Source: Desulfobacteraceae bacterium (GTDB lineage: Bacteria > Desulfobacterota > Desulfobacteria > Desulfobacterales > JAABRJ01). Taken from it: a stretch of 33,167 nucleotides of DNA. Shown in pieces: positions 7,868-16,477 of this stretch (the stretch's first letter is position 1; each line of letters begins with the position of its first letter). Where the stretch lies: NCBI GenBank assembly GCA_022340425.1, contig JAJDNY010000158.1, forward strand, positions 1 to 33,167. The letters run 5' to 3'. Below the pieces are notes generated by a model. It searched no databases and was not told the origin of the DNA. It saw only the letters and a program-made list of their open reading frames with translations. A program made the position numbers and the translations under genes.

Positions 7868-8228
7868 GCCATCCTCCCTGATTTCCGGCCGATGCCTAGC
7901 CTGTTGCGGCTGGGTAGCTATCCAGCACGCCAAATGCTAGTTTAATATAATCAAGAGGAATAAAAAGGCAAGAACTATTTGATAATGCAAGACATGCAAG
8001 AAGGCTGGAGCCTAATGGGGGTTTCCGGCGAGACATTCGGCCCCGGAATGGCGCCGGCGAAGATGAGCTAAATTTTTATTTATCAGCCAAATCAGGTAGT
8101 TATTTTGCAGCGAGGCGCCGCGGTCGGGGTGATTGCCAGTCCGCTGGTTTCGTGTTAAAAGCGTCGCAGCAATTAAAACCATAAAAAAAACCCGCAGCAC
8201 TGCCTGCAAGCCCGTCGCGGCCGCCCCC
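7868..8228. other. intergenic region between divergent winged-helix gene and rsmA
   Basis: These 361 bp hold no convincing gene. An AT-rich stretch (about 7930-7985) carries the minus-strand promoter candidate. A second AT-rich stretch (about 8068-8115) could hold the rsmA promoter, but I could not define boxes there. The rsmA frame is open upstream to 8133 without a ribosome site. Confidence 0.4.
7944..7971 (-). promoter_or_regulatory. candidate sigma-70 promoter for the winged-helix gene
   Basis: Read on the minus strand, TTGCCT (7966-7971), a 16-base spacer and TATATT (7944-7949) lie in an AT-rich patch that stands out from the GC-rich surroundings. The -10 box is about 77 bases before the chosen start. 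Confidence 0.4.
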
Positions 8229-9083
8229 ATGGCTTCACCCCACAGACTGCTCAAAGCCTCGCAAATGCGGGCGAAAAAACAACTGGGCCAGAACTTTCTG
8301 AGCGACCCCCAAGCGGCCGAAGCCATCGTCGCCCGCTCACAGGTCGGCCCCCGGTCGGTGGTGCTGGAAATCGGGGCCGGTCTCGGGGCACTTACCGTGC
8401 CCCTGGCCCGCAAGGCCGCCCGGGTTTTGGCTGTGGAAAAAGACCGGGAGCTGCTTCCCCTGTTGAAAACGGAGCTGCTGGCAAAGAAAATCGGCAACGT
8501 CGAGGTGATCGCCGCGGACATTCTGGCCCTGGACTGGGAGACCCTGGCGCAAGCGCCGGACGAAAAACTCCTGGTCATGGGCAACCTGCCCTACAATATC
8601 TCTTCCCAGATCCTGGTGCGCCTGATTCGCCACCGCCGCTGGGTGGAGCGGGCCGTGCTGATGTTTCAAAAGGAGCTCGCCCAGCGAATCACGGCCGCAT
8701 CGGGAAACCGTGATTACGGCCGCCTGTCGGTCATGCTGCATTACTGCGCCCGGATCCGGCCGGTGATGGATCTCAAGGCCAGCCAGTTCTATCCCCGTCC
8801 CAAGGTCGATTCCGTCGTTTTGGAAATCGACTTTCTATCGACCCCGCCGGTGCCTGCCGACGACGAAGATTTTTTTGGACAGGTCGTCAAAGCGGCATTC
8901 GGCCGACGCCGCAAAACCTTGCGCAACGCCCTCGCCGGCAGTCAGCTGCAGCTGAGCCCGCCCGCCGCCGCCGCGCTGCTGCAGACGGCGGCAATAGACC
9001 CCGCGCGACGCGCCGAAACCCTCAGCGTCGCTGAATTCGTGGCCCTCAGCAACACCATCGGCCGTTTTTTGCGAGCGGACTGA
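8229..9083 (+). CDS. rsmA: 16S rRNA dimethyladenosine transferase RsmA (KsgA)
   Basis: This 284-aa SAM-dependent enzyme dimethylates two adjacent adenosines in the 3' hairpin of 16S rRNA during small-subunit maturation. Seen are the N-terminal GQNFL signature, the SAM-binding EIGAGLGALT (from residue 47), and motif IV NLPYNIS at 119-125, which positions the target adenine. The C-terminal helical domain with FGRRRKTLRNAL is typical. Length is near the usual 270-285 aa. The ATG at 8229 gives a normal N-terminus; a longer frame from 8133 and a shorter start at 8265 exist, and none has a clear ribosome site. It ends 14 bp from the end of the convergent GAPDH gene. Confidence 0.95.
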   Translation: MASPHRLLKASQMRAKKQLGQNFLSDPQAAEAIVARSQVGPRSVVLEIGAGLGALTVPLARKAARVLAVEKDRELLPLLKTELLAKKIGNVEVIAADILALDWETLAQAPDEKLLVMGNLPYNISSQILVRLIRHRRWVERAVLMFQKELAQRITAASGNRDYGRLSVMLHYCARIRPVMDLKASQFYPRPKVDSVVLEIDFLSTPPVPADDEDFFGQVVKAAFGRRRKTLRNALAGSQLQLSPPAAAALLQTAAIDPARRAETLSVAEFVALSNTIGRFLRAD

Positions 9084-9097
9084 AAAAGGGCGCACCG

Positions 9098-10354
9098 CTA
9101 CAGGGACTCGGCCACCGAAAGCGTCCGATCCCCCAGCATGTGGACATAGCTCCCCATTTCGTTGTCGTACCAGCCGTAGACCACCGCCTGGGTCACGGGC
9201 ACCCGCACCACGGGGTCCTTGACCGCCGCCAGCAGGGAGGCGTCCAAACCCGGGAGTCGTTCGAGGTCGATGGTCACTTCGGCGGTCCGGGTGTGGGTCT
9301 CATGGCCTTCGATGATGGCCGCCGCCTTGGGCAGCCCGACGATATCCCCGGACACGTTTTGCTCCTCGGAAAAATGGAGGTAGTGCTGGGGGTCATCGGC
9401 CGCGGCCTGACGATAAACGGCGTTGATCCGCTCGCGCCGGATGGACTCCCCGCTGAGTTCGTCCTGGAGGTTGAGCACCAGGATGATCAGCGAGCCGGTG
9501 GCGGTGGCGACCCGCACCGACTCGGCAATGAAGCCGATCTGCTCCATTTCGGGGATCACCAGGCGCAGGGCCTTGGCAGCACCGGTGGTGGTCAGGATGA
9601 TGTTGTTCATCACGCTGCGGTTCTTGCGCAGGTCGGTTTTGCCGGCCTTGGGCAGACGGTCCAGCACCGCCTGGGAGCCGGTGGCGGCGTGCACCGTGGC
9701 CATCGACGCCGAGAGGATCTTCTTGGCCCCGAAATGGTTGATCAGGGGCTTCATCATATGGGCCAGGCAGGTGGTGGTGCAGGAGGCGTTTGAGATGATC
9801 CGGTGGCGGCGGGGGTCGTAGGCCGTCTCGTTGATCCCCATCACGGTGGTCACCGCGTCCTCGGGCGTGGCTCTGCCCTTGTCGCCGATCTTGAAGGGCG
9901 CCGAGACGATCACCTTCTCGGCGCCGGCATCCAGATGGCCGCGAACGGAGCCTTTGGCGGCATCGACGGGAAGCGCCGGGTCCAAGAACTGACCGGTGGT
10001 ATCCACCACCAGCCGCACCCCGTTTTCCCGCCAGGGGATCGCCGCCGGATTGCGCTGCTCCCGCAGAAACCGCACCGGCATCCCGTCGACCAGCATCCGG
10101 CCGCTGCTTTCGTCCACCTCGCTGATCACCGGTGCTGAGTTGTGCCCGTAGAGATACCCGTGCAGGCAGCCGTAGTTGGAGTCGCGCGCCAGGTAGTGGG
10201 CGATATCCGCCAGGGAGGTGCCGCTCTCACGGCCGATATTGATCACCAGTTCCCGGAAATACTTCCGACCCACCTGGTTCCAGGCCGTCAGTTTGCCGAT
10301 CCGCCCGAAACCGTTGATGCCCAGGGCCAGTTCGCTCCGATTCTGCTCAGCCAT
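9098..10354 (-). CDS. glyceraldehyde-3-phosphate dehydrogenase, long variant
   Basis: This 418-aa GAPDH is longer than the usual 330-340. It has the Rossmann start GINGFGRIG (12-20), catalytic Cys192 in NASCTTTCLAH (usual form SCTTNC), the base His222 in ATVHAATGSQ, and the C-terminal WYDNEMGSY. The extra length is spread over the cofactor domain and the C-terminal half. Where common GAPDHs have an Asp after the second beta strand (VND) that selects NAD, this protein has VINIGR, so NADP or dual use is possible; that is inference. AAAGGAG sits 7 bases before the ATG at 10354; the frame is open 18 codons further. It follows the dikinase-like gene by 77 nt, at the tail of the gene series that starts with the ACS operon, which suggests a gluconeogenic role from acetyl-CoA. 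Confidence 0.9.
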   Translation of the reverse strand: MAEQNRSELALGINGFGRIGKLTAWNQVGRKYFRELVINIGRESGTSLADIAHYLARDSNYGCLHGYLYGHNSAPVISEVDESSGRMLVDGMPVRFLREQRNPAAIPWRENGVRLVVDTTGQFLDPALPVDAAKGSVRGHLDAGAEKVIVSAPFKIGDKGRATPEDAVTTVMGINETAYDPRRHRIISNASCTTTCLAHMMKPLINHFGAKKILSASMATVHAATGSQAVLDRLPKAGKTDLRKNRSVMNNIILTTTGAAKALRLVIPEMEQIGFIAESVRVATATGSLIILVLNLQDELSGESIRRERINAVYRQAAADDPQHYLHFSEEQNVSGDIVGLPKAAAIIEGHETHTRTAEVTIDLERLPGLDASLLAAVKDPVVRVPVTQAVVYGWYDNEMGSYVHMLGDRTLSVAESL

Positions 10355-10431
10355 CTTCAGCTCCTTTCTGTCAGGCGTCGCATGACGCTTGGGGTGGGAT
10401 TTTGGCATGCCGCGGCCGCCCGCGGGCCGGG

Positions 10432-13400
10432 TCAGGCCTGTCGGACCGCCAGAGAGCCCCTATAAACCGATCCTTCCTGGCCGTCGACACTGATGAAGCC
10501 GCCGCTGGTCAGCGTCAGGTCGTTGAAGCGGGCGGTGCCCGCCTTTTCATCACAGACCATTTTGCCGCAGCCGACCACGCAGGTTTTGCCCAGCCGGTGC
10601 GCCACCACCGCCGCATGCGAGGTCAGCCCGCCCCGAGCGGTCAAAAGGCCATCGGCGGCGTAGATCTCGCGGATGTCGTCAGGCACGGTGTCGCTGCGCA
10701 CCAGGATCAGGGCGGTATCCGGCTCCAGCTCCCGCCACTTGTCGATTTCCTCGAGACTGAAAACCATGCGCCCGCTCATCGCGCCGCCGCTGACCCCGAT
10801 GCCGTGCCCCAGGAATTTTTCCTCGGTCTTTTCGGAAGGGTCAAAGGTCATGACGCTCTTTAACTCGCGCATGGCCATGTCCCGGGTCTGAAGCAGGTAG
10901 AGGTCCTGGACTTTGGGGCTCTCGAAGGTGAATTCCATTTCTTGGGGGCTCCAGCCGTGCTTGTAGATCAGTTCGTTGGCCCACCTATCGAGGGCCGTGT
11001 AGATTTCCGGGTAATCGGTTTCCAGGGTGATGTCCGTGTCGCGCATCTCGATCTCCTGCTGGCTGAGGGAAATCGGCAGGGTCTGCACCAGCCCGGCGAC
11101 CACGTCCTCCCCCTGGTTGCCGATCGTAAAATCCCCCCACAGCTTCAGGATGTTGCCATACCAGCGGGGGTTGTGGGTAAAGATCACCCCGGTCCCGGCG
11201 ATGGGCGAAATATTGCCGTAGACCATGGACTGCACGGTGACCGCGGTGCCCCAGTCGTCGGAGATGCCCATGATCTTACGGTAGGCCTTGGCTTTGGCGG
11301 AGTCCCAGGAGCCGAAAACCCGCTTGATGGTCAGATGGAGCTGCTCCATGGGGTCCTCCAGCACGGCAATGCCCGCATCCTGGATGTTTTTCTTGTATGC
11401 CAGTGCCAGGGCCTTCATCTGCTCGCCGCTGAACTCGCGCTTGTGGGAAAACCCCCAGCGCTCCTTGAAGGCCTTCATGATGGCGTCGAAATCGTCGCGC
11501 ACAAGGTCGAAGGCCATCCCGTAGCACTGCAGAAAGCGGCGGTAGTTGTCCCATGCAAACCAGGTGTTGCCGGTCTTGGCGGCTATCCCGGCGGCGATCT
11601 CCTCGTTCATGCCGACGTTGAGGAAGGTGTCCATCATGCCGGGCTGGGAGATCGAGGAGCCGCTGCGGACGGAAAAGAGCAGTGGTTTGGCCGGGTCCCC
11701 GAAACGCTTGCCGGTTTCCCTTTCCAGGGCGGCGATGTGGCGGGCCACCTGATCGCGGAAATTTTCCTCGGCCGGTCGAAAGCTGTAGACGATCTCCAGA
11801 CCCCGGAATACCTCGGTGGTGATGATGAAGCCCGGCGGCACGGGCAGCCCGAAATTCTTCAACCGCACCATGTTGAGGCCCTTGTTGCCCAGGTGGATGA
11901 TACCGGCGGCGCGCGGGTTGCTATCGTTGAGGGCGGCCATGGCGCGCTGCGGGTCGTAGTTGAGCAGCAGGTGGAGCTTCTCCTTGGGCAGAATGTCGGC
12001 CTGGTAAAAGAGGGTGTTGAGGATCCGGCTCAAAAAAAGATCCAGCTGTTGAAGCCCCAAGGCCTGGGCGATTTTTTCGCGGAAAAAGACCTCCGAGACC
12101 CGGTGCTTGAGCCGCTCGGCGTCAGGCAGCGGGCCCACGGGCAGATAGGCCGGCAGAATCTGATCCGGCGAGAGCTGCCCCAGGATCTTGGTCAGGTTGC
12201 GTTCATGCACGTTGTTGAAATAATCGTTGATGATGTTCTTGACGGCCTGGGCGAAGCCCTTGAAGATGTCGAGGTACTGGGTGAAGGTAAACCCCTTAAT
12301 TTCCAGCGAATGGGCCAGAAAATCGAGCTGCCGCTCAAGCTCCAGGGAGGAGATGCCCTCCAGTTTAAGGGCCTGATTGAAAAGCAGCAGGCGGTCGTAG
12401 ACCTGGTAGAAGGTCGCCTTGGTGATCAGGCTGATGTCGATGGAGGCCACCAACTCCTCGAAGAGCACGTTCACCAGTGACTCGATCCGGAAGGTCAGCC
12501 CAAGGGCGTCGAACTTGAGTTCGTGATAGCTGCCGTACATGGAGGGGATGTCCACGGTGAAATGCCGCTTCTTGTAGATATCCTCCTTGATTTCGAACTC
12601 CTGCTCCGAGAGGATCAGGGCCTTCAGCTTCTCCAGAAAGTTGAGCAGCAGGGCCAGCTTGCGCTTGCCGGCGGGCTCGGCCAGGGCCGTTTTAAGCTCG
12701 CTGAGGTCCGGGAACCCCTCGGTCCGCAGCTGGTCCAGGTAGTGATCGATCTCGCGGAAATCCAGCCGGTATTTCTGGTGCAGCAGCTTGTAGAAAATCG
12801 CGGCCAGACCGACCCGCTCGACATCCCGGGACAGCGCCCCGTCCACTTCGGCGAGCAGCCGCTGCAGGTCCTCCTCGGAGAGGGCCAGCAGTCCTGCGGG
12901 CAGTTCCACCGCCTGGCCCTTGAGATGCTGGACCACCCGGTGCATGCCGTCCACCCAGGGCCCCTGGGGGGCGATCTGCTCGAAGATGCTGGGCGGCAGA
13001 TAGGCCTCCAAGGCGCTTTTATCAAGGGTTTCCCAAAACTTGAGGGTTGCCTCCATGAAACCGATGATGCGGTTGCTGCTCTCCACATGGCTTTGCTTGC
13101 GCAAAAAATGCACCAGCACATCCCGCCGGCCCGTGAGCTCGTCCAGCCGCGTGGAAATATCGCGCAGCCGGCCCTCGGCTCCGATATCGTTGAAGTAGGC
13201 CGGAAAAAGGCGCGCCAGCTGTTTGGCCAGATTGTAGACCGGTCCAATGCCGCTGTTGAGAAAACGGGTGATCTCGCGGGGAAAGAGGTCGGTATCCTTG
13301 ATGAAGACCCCCCCCAGGGAGAGATGGATGATCAGCGCCGACAGCAGCCGGGTGGACCACTTGGGGTGGAGTTCGATCAGTTCCAGCCAGGTACGAATAT

Positions 13401-14613
13401 TCTGCAGATGGGCGCTGTTGGCCTTGATCTGCCAGTCGTTACCGACCCCGGCGATCCCCGGGGTCTGAAACCCGAGATCGATCAGGGCATCGATAAAGAC
13501 GTTGACCAGGTCGCTTTCCTCGGTCTTGGAAATCCCCTTGCCCATGTTGAGCACGCAGTTGAGGGCGGTACCGGGAAATTTGCTGGTGCGGGTTTTCAGG
13601 ATCGTAAAGGTTTTTTGAATCAGGATGCTGAGATTGCGGTAGCGTTCGTGGGCGATGAGCCATGAAATGGTGCGGTTGATTTCGCGCAAGGTCTCCTCGT
13701 GGATCATGGCGAGACCCGACATGTTCATGATATGAAACAAAAACAAAAGTTTACAGTGGCTGCAGCGACCATCCGGGGCGCCGGCCCCCAGCAACTTCTG
13801 GGGGACTTCACGGTAGACTTTGACAAAGGTTTCATAGGCCGGCAGGTTCAGCAGGCGATCGAGGACCGTGCCGGATTCGGCTGCGGGGTCGGCGAGGATC
13901 TGGGCCAGCTCTTCTTCCAGTTCCTTCAGTCGGTTGTGCGAAATCTCGCTGAAAATATCGGCCAGAATGGCGTGGTCCTTGATCTCGTCGGTTTCGTTGG
14001 CAAACCACTGCTGGGGGTCGTCCGCCTTGAGGAAATAGGAGAAGGTGTAGCGGTAGTAGTGGGCCAGGAGCCGGTTCAGGTCGCCGCAGTCCGCCTCCGG
14101 GGCGCCGTCTGCGGCGCGAAAGGCCCGCGCGATTTTGGGCAGCTGGTAATAGCTCATGGCGACCAGGGCGAAGTCCTCCTCGGGCAGCGCCGTCAGTCGC
14201 CGGCAGGCATCCGAGATGACCGGCAGGAATTTCCCGAGCCCGGCCCCGGCGTCGGTGACGATCTTGTGAAGAAAGAGCAGCAGGTTGTCGACCGCGTCGG
14301 TTTTGACTTCCCGATCGCGGCTGGCGCGAACCGCTTCCAGGAAAATCTCGACGTACAGCCGGGCGGCCGCTTCCCCCTGGTCATGGCGGTTTATCAGGTG
14401 AAAATAGTCCAGCGTGTAGACCCGGGCCTCGCTGACGATGAACTGCCAGTTCTTGTAAGGGTGGGAGAGTTCCTTCAAGAAGGTGTTGACCCCGTCCATC
14501 AGGCCGAAGTATTTGGACATGACGGCTTGCAGCGGAGCGTAACGCGGGTCGATCTCGACCTCCACGTGATAGCTGGCCAGGTTGACTTCCAGGGCTTGGG
14601 ATTGAATTTTCAT
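10432..14613 (-). CDS. PEP synthase/pyruvate phosphate dikinase-like protein lacking the PEP/pyruvate barrel
   Basis: This 1393-aa protein has three regions. Residues 1 to about 900 are mostly helical and match nothing I recognise. From about 905 to 1270 lies a PPDK-type ATP-grasp domain (GNKGLNMVRLKNFGLPVPPGF, then SVRSGSSISQPGMMDTFLN). From about 1290 to 1375 lies the swivelling phosphohistidine domain, with His1333 in GGLTSHAAVVA. The protein ends 60 residues later, so the C-terminal TIM barrel that binds PEP/pyruvate in PPDK and PpsA is missing. It should be able to phosphorylate its own His from ATP, but the acceptor is unknown; the order differs from rifampin phosphotransferase, which has its acceptor domain between ATP-grasp and His. 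The long N-terminal region may supply the acceptor site. It lies between the DUF3786 and GAPDH genes in an ACS-linked series. Confidence 0.85.
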   Translation of the reverse strand: MKIQSQALEVNLASYHVEVEIDPRYAPLQAVMSKYFGLMDGVNTFLKELSHPYKNWQFIVSEARVYTLDYFHLINRHDQGEAAARLYVEIFLEAVRASRDREVKTDAVDNLLLFLHKIVTDAGAGLGKFLPVISDACRRLTALPEEDFALVAMSYYQLPKIARAFRAADGAPEADCGDLNRLLAHYYRYTFSYFLKADDPQQWFANETDEIKDHAILADIFSEISHNRLKELEEELAQILADPAAESGTVLDRLLNLPAYETFVKVYREVPQKLLGAGAPDGRCSHCKLLFLFHIMNMSGLAMIHEETLREINRTISWLIAHERYRNLSILIQKTFTILKTRTSKFPGTALNCVLNMGKGISKTEESDLVNVFIDALIDLGFQTPGIAGVGNDWQIKANSAHLQNIRTWLELIELHPKWSTRLLSALIIHLSLGGVFIKDTDLFPREITRFLNSGIGPVYNLAKQLARLFPAYFNDIGAEGRLRDISTRLDELTGRRDVLVHFLRKQSHVESSNRIIGFMEATLKFWETLDKSALEAYLPPSIFEQIAPQGPWVDGMHRVVQHLKGQAVELPAGLLALSEEDLQRLLAEVDGALSRDVERVGLAAIFYKLLHQKYRLDFREIDHYLDQLRTEGFPDLSELKTALAEPAGKRKLALLLNFLEKLKALILSEQEFEIKEDIYKKRHFTVDIPSMYGSYHELKFDALGLTFRIESLVNVLFEELVASIDISLITKATFYQVYDRLLLFNQALKLEGISSLELERQLDFLAHSLEIKGFTFTQYLDIFKGFAQAVKNIINDYFNNVHERNLTKILGQLSPDQILPAYLPVGPLPDAERLKHRVSEVFFREKIAQALGLQQLDLFLSRILNTLFYQADILPKEKLHLLLNYDPQRAMAALNDSNPRAAGIIHLGNKGLNMVRLKNFGLPVPPGFIITTEVFRGLEIVYSFRPAEENFRDQVARHIAALERETGKRFGDPAKPLLFSVRSGSSISQPGMMDTFLNVGMNEEIAAGIAAKTGNTWFAWDNYRRFLQCYGMAFDLVRDDFDAIMKAFKERWGFSHKREFSGEQMKALALAYKKNIQDAGIAVLEDPMEQLHLTIKRVFGSWDSAKAKAYRKIMGISDDWGTAVTVQSMVYGNISPIAGTGVIFTHNPRWYGNILKLWGDFTIGNQGEDVVAGLVQTLPISLSQQEIEMRDTDITLETDYPEIYTALDRWANELIYKHGWSPQEMEFTFESPKVQDLYLLQTRDMAMRELKSVMTFDPSEKTEEKFLGHGIGVSGGAMSGRMVFSLEEIDKWRELEPDTALILVRSDTVPDDIREIYAADGLLTARGGLTSHAAVVAHRLGKTCVVGCGKMVCDEKAGTARFNDLTLTSGGFISVDGQEGSVYRGSLAVRQA

Positions 14614-14677
14614 GAGCCTGTCTTTTTCAGGTGGCGGATATTTCAGCGGGCGGCGAGGCCCCGTGATGGGGGGTCTT

Positions 14678-15289
14678 TCAGCGCGACAGCGCCATCATCC
14701 GGTAGACCACCATCCCGGCCAACCAGGCGATGTCCTCGGGCGACAACCGCCCTTGGATCCCCGGGTTGAAGAGGATATTGGCCTCGGCCCCGAACTCCTC
14801 GTCCCCTTCCCAGAGAATGAACTGAACGGCCACCCGGGGAAAGACCCGCAGCTCAAAGCCCGCGTCCCCGGCCCCTATGGCCTGCCCCCCCAGGGCCGCC
14901 GCGGCCTTGCGAAAGGCCACGGCATTGGCGCCGAAAACTTTCTTGAGGGGCTCGATCGCCCGTTTGACGAAGGCGCTGAAATAAAAGGAGGCCCCCGGAA
15001 TCTCGCGGTAGGCCACCCAGTCCTGGGAGGGCAGACCGGCTTCGGCACCCAGGAGGTAGTGCAGAATCAACACCTGTTCCTGGAGCGGCACTTCGGCCGC
15101 CGGGTCCGCTGCGTCAGTGAAGTGAAAGGACGGGTAGTCCACCCGGTAGCGCCGGGTGAGAAAAGGGACCGCAAGCCCGTCATCGGCTTCCGCAAAGCCC
15201 GACCGCCGGCTGATGGCCGCCAGGGATTCACGCGCCAGGGCTTCGGCCGCAAGGTCCCGCGCCTGCTGATAGTCGTCGATACGTGCCAT
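14678..15289 (-). CDS. DUF3786 domain protein
   Basis: This 203-aa protein fits the DUF3786 family: VPFLTRRYRVDYPSF near residues 42-56, LQEQVLILHYLLGAE at about 70-84, and a conserved C-terminal half with ELRVFPRVAVQFILWEGDEEF. No catalytic function is established. From family knowledge, such proteins are common in anaerobes with corrinoid/CODH metabolism and often lie near acs/cdh genes, so a helper role in the pathway is plausible but inferred. It has no signal peptide or membrane segment. GGGGAGA just before the ATG supports the start. It lies behind acsE with a terminator-like hairpin in the spacer, and 64 nt before the dikinase-like gene. Confidence 0.75.
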   Translation of the reverse strand: MARIDDYQQARDLAAEALARESLAAISRRSGFAEADDGLAVPFLTRRYRVDYPSFHFTDAADPAAEVPLQEQVLILHYLLGAEAGLPSQDWVAYREIPGASFYFSAFVKRAIEPLKKVFGANAVAFRKAAAALGGQAIGAGDAGFELRVFPRVAVQFILWEGDEEFGAEANILFNPGIQGRLSPEDIAWLAGMVVYRMMALSR

Positions 15290-15375
15290 GTTCTCTCCCC
15301 ATGGGCTGAGGCGCGGGCGGTTTCAAAACCGGGCCCGACGCACTGCGGAGGCTTTTTTGAGGGCCGCCGAAATTG

Positions 15376-15408
15376 AAAAAGCCCCGCCCGCAAACGGGAG
15401 AGGCTTTT
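15376..15408 (-). terminator. intrinsic terminator-like hairpin after acsE
   Basis: On the minus strand the outer stem AAAAGCC/GGCTTTT (15402-15408 with 15377-15383) encloses CCCG-TTTG-CGGG and ends in TTTTT (15376-15380). It lies 20 nt after the acsE stop. It should end or reduce transcription of the ACS unit before the DUF3786 gene. Confidence 0.65.
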
Positions 15409-15427
15409 GGAGGGTCTCCGGCCGGGG

Positions 15428-16360
15428 TTACACTTCGAGCCAGGAGTCGGAGAAGAGGGTTTCCCCGAGAATGACCTTGCAGGACTTGACGTAGTTGCGG
15501 ATTTCCTCGGACACGCTGTTGAGATCCGGGGCATTGCCGTCCATGGTGGCCTGGATGGCTTCGAAAATATCCGGCCGCTTGCCGTGGGCCAGGGCCATGG
15601 TGATGTCGTCCTTGCAATCGGCGATAAAGGACTGCATGCCGTGGATATTGAGCATGACCGTAAAGGTGACGTTCATCACGTGCCGCAGATGATCCGGAAT
15701 GCCGCTGGAGATGTTGGAGACCCCGCAGGTGCTCATGGCCCCGGGCATGATCTCCTGCAGCATGTCCATGAAGTTCATCAGGCTGATGGCCTGGGGCTGC
15801 TGGATGTTGACGGGGGTCACGAGGCCGTCCACCCACATCTGATCGTTGGGGATGCCGGCCTCGTTGGCGACCGTCATCAGTTCCACCAGCAGGGCGGCGC
15901 GCTCGTTTTCGTCCCGCGGCAGGCCTTCGGGGCCCCACATCAGGGCGCAGAAATCGGCGTTGTACTTCGCCGCTATGGGCACCATGCGCTCGTAGCGCGC
16001 CTGCCGGACCATGATGGAGTTGATCATCTTGGGCATCTTGCACTTGGGCAGGGCGGCCTCGATGGCGTCGATGTTGGACGTGTCGAGCACCAGGGGAACA
16101 TCGTCGACCACCTCCTGGACCACTTCCACGACCCACGGCATCAACTCATGACCGTCTTTCTTGGCCGGACCGAGGTTGATGTCGATCATATCAACACCCT
16201 TGGATTTCTGGAAAAGGGCTTCCTCCTGGATGGGCTTGGGGTCGCGCTCCTTGAAGGCCTTGCCGATTTTGGTCCCGATAACGTTCAAGCTCTCGCCGAT
16301 GACCCAGAACTCGCCGACATCCTTTTTGGGCCGCAGTACTTCGATCAGTTTATCCGCCAT
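15428..16360 (-). CDS. acsE: methyltetrahydrofolate:corrinoid/iron-sulfur protein methyltransferase AcsE
   Basis: This 310-aa pterin-binding TIM barrel moves the methyl group of 5-methyl-tetrahydrofolate to Co(I) of the corrinoid iron-sulfur protein, the entry step of the methyl branch into acetyl-CoA synthase. Family words are IGESLNVIG at 21-29, IDINLGPAKKDG at 59-70 (pterin-binding Asp/Asn) and LVLDTSN near 90. It is longer than the well-studied Moorella enzyme (262 aa), by about 48 residues, partly in a C-terminal tail. GGAGGAAA before the ATG supports the start. It lies 117 nt after acsC, with a strong hairpin in the spacer, and is the last gene before the terminator-like hairpin. Confidence 0.95.
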   Translation of the reverse strand: MADKLIEVLRPKKDVGEFWVIGESLNVIGTKIGKAFKERDPKPIQEEALFQKSKGVDMIDINLGPAKKDGHELMPWVVEVVQEVVDDVPLVLDTSNIDAIEAALPKCKMPKMINSIMVRQARYERMVPIAAKYNADFCALMWGPEGLPRDENERAALLVELMTVANEAGIPNDQMWVDGLVTPVNIQQPQAISLMNFMDMLQEIMPGAMSTCGVSNISSGIPDHLRHVMNVTFTVMLNIHGMQSFIADCKDDITMALAHGKRPDIFEAIQATMDGNAPDLNSVSEEIRNYVKSCKVILGETLFSDSWLEV

Positions 16361-16445
16361 ACAAATTTCCTCCTACCTCGTTGTAGAGTTATACCGCTTG
16401 ACAGCGCACTGAAAAACCGCTTGGCGTGCAGTGCTGTCCGACCTT

Positions 16446-16465
16446 GCGGGGCCTTGCGGCCCCGC
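16446..16465 (-). other. GC hairpin with GCAA tetraloop in the acsC-acsE spacer
   Basis: On the minus strand an 8-bp perfect stem GCGGGGCC/GGCCCCGC closes a GCAA (GNRA-type) tetraloop, 12 nt after the acsC stop. It has no U-tract directly after it. A second weaker stem-loop follows. It may protect the upstream mRNA from 3' exonucleases rather than terminate. Confidence 0.55.
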
Positions 16466-16477
16466 AGACGACGGGCA

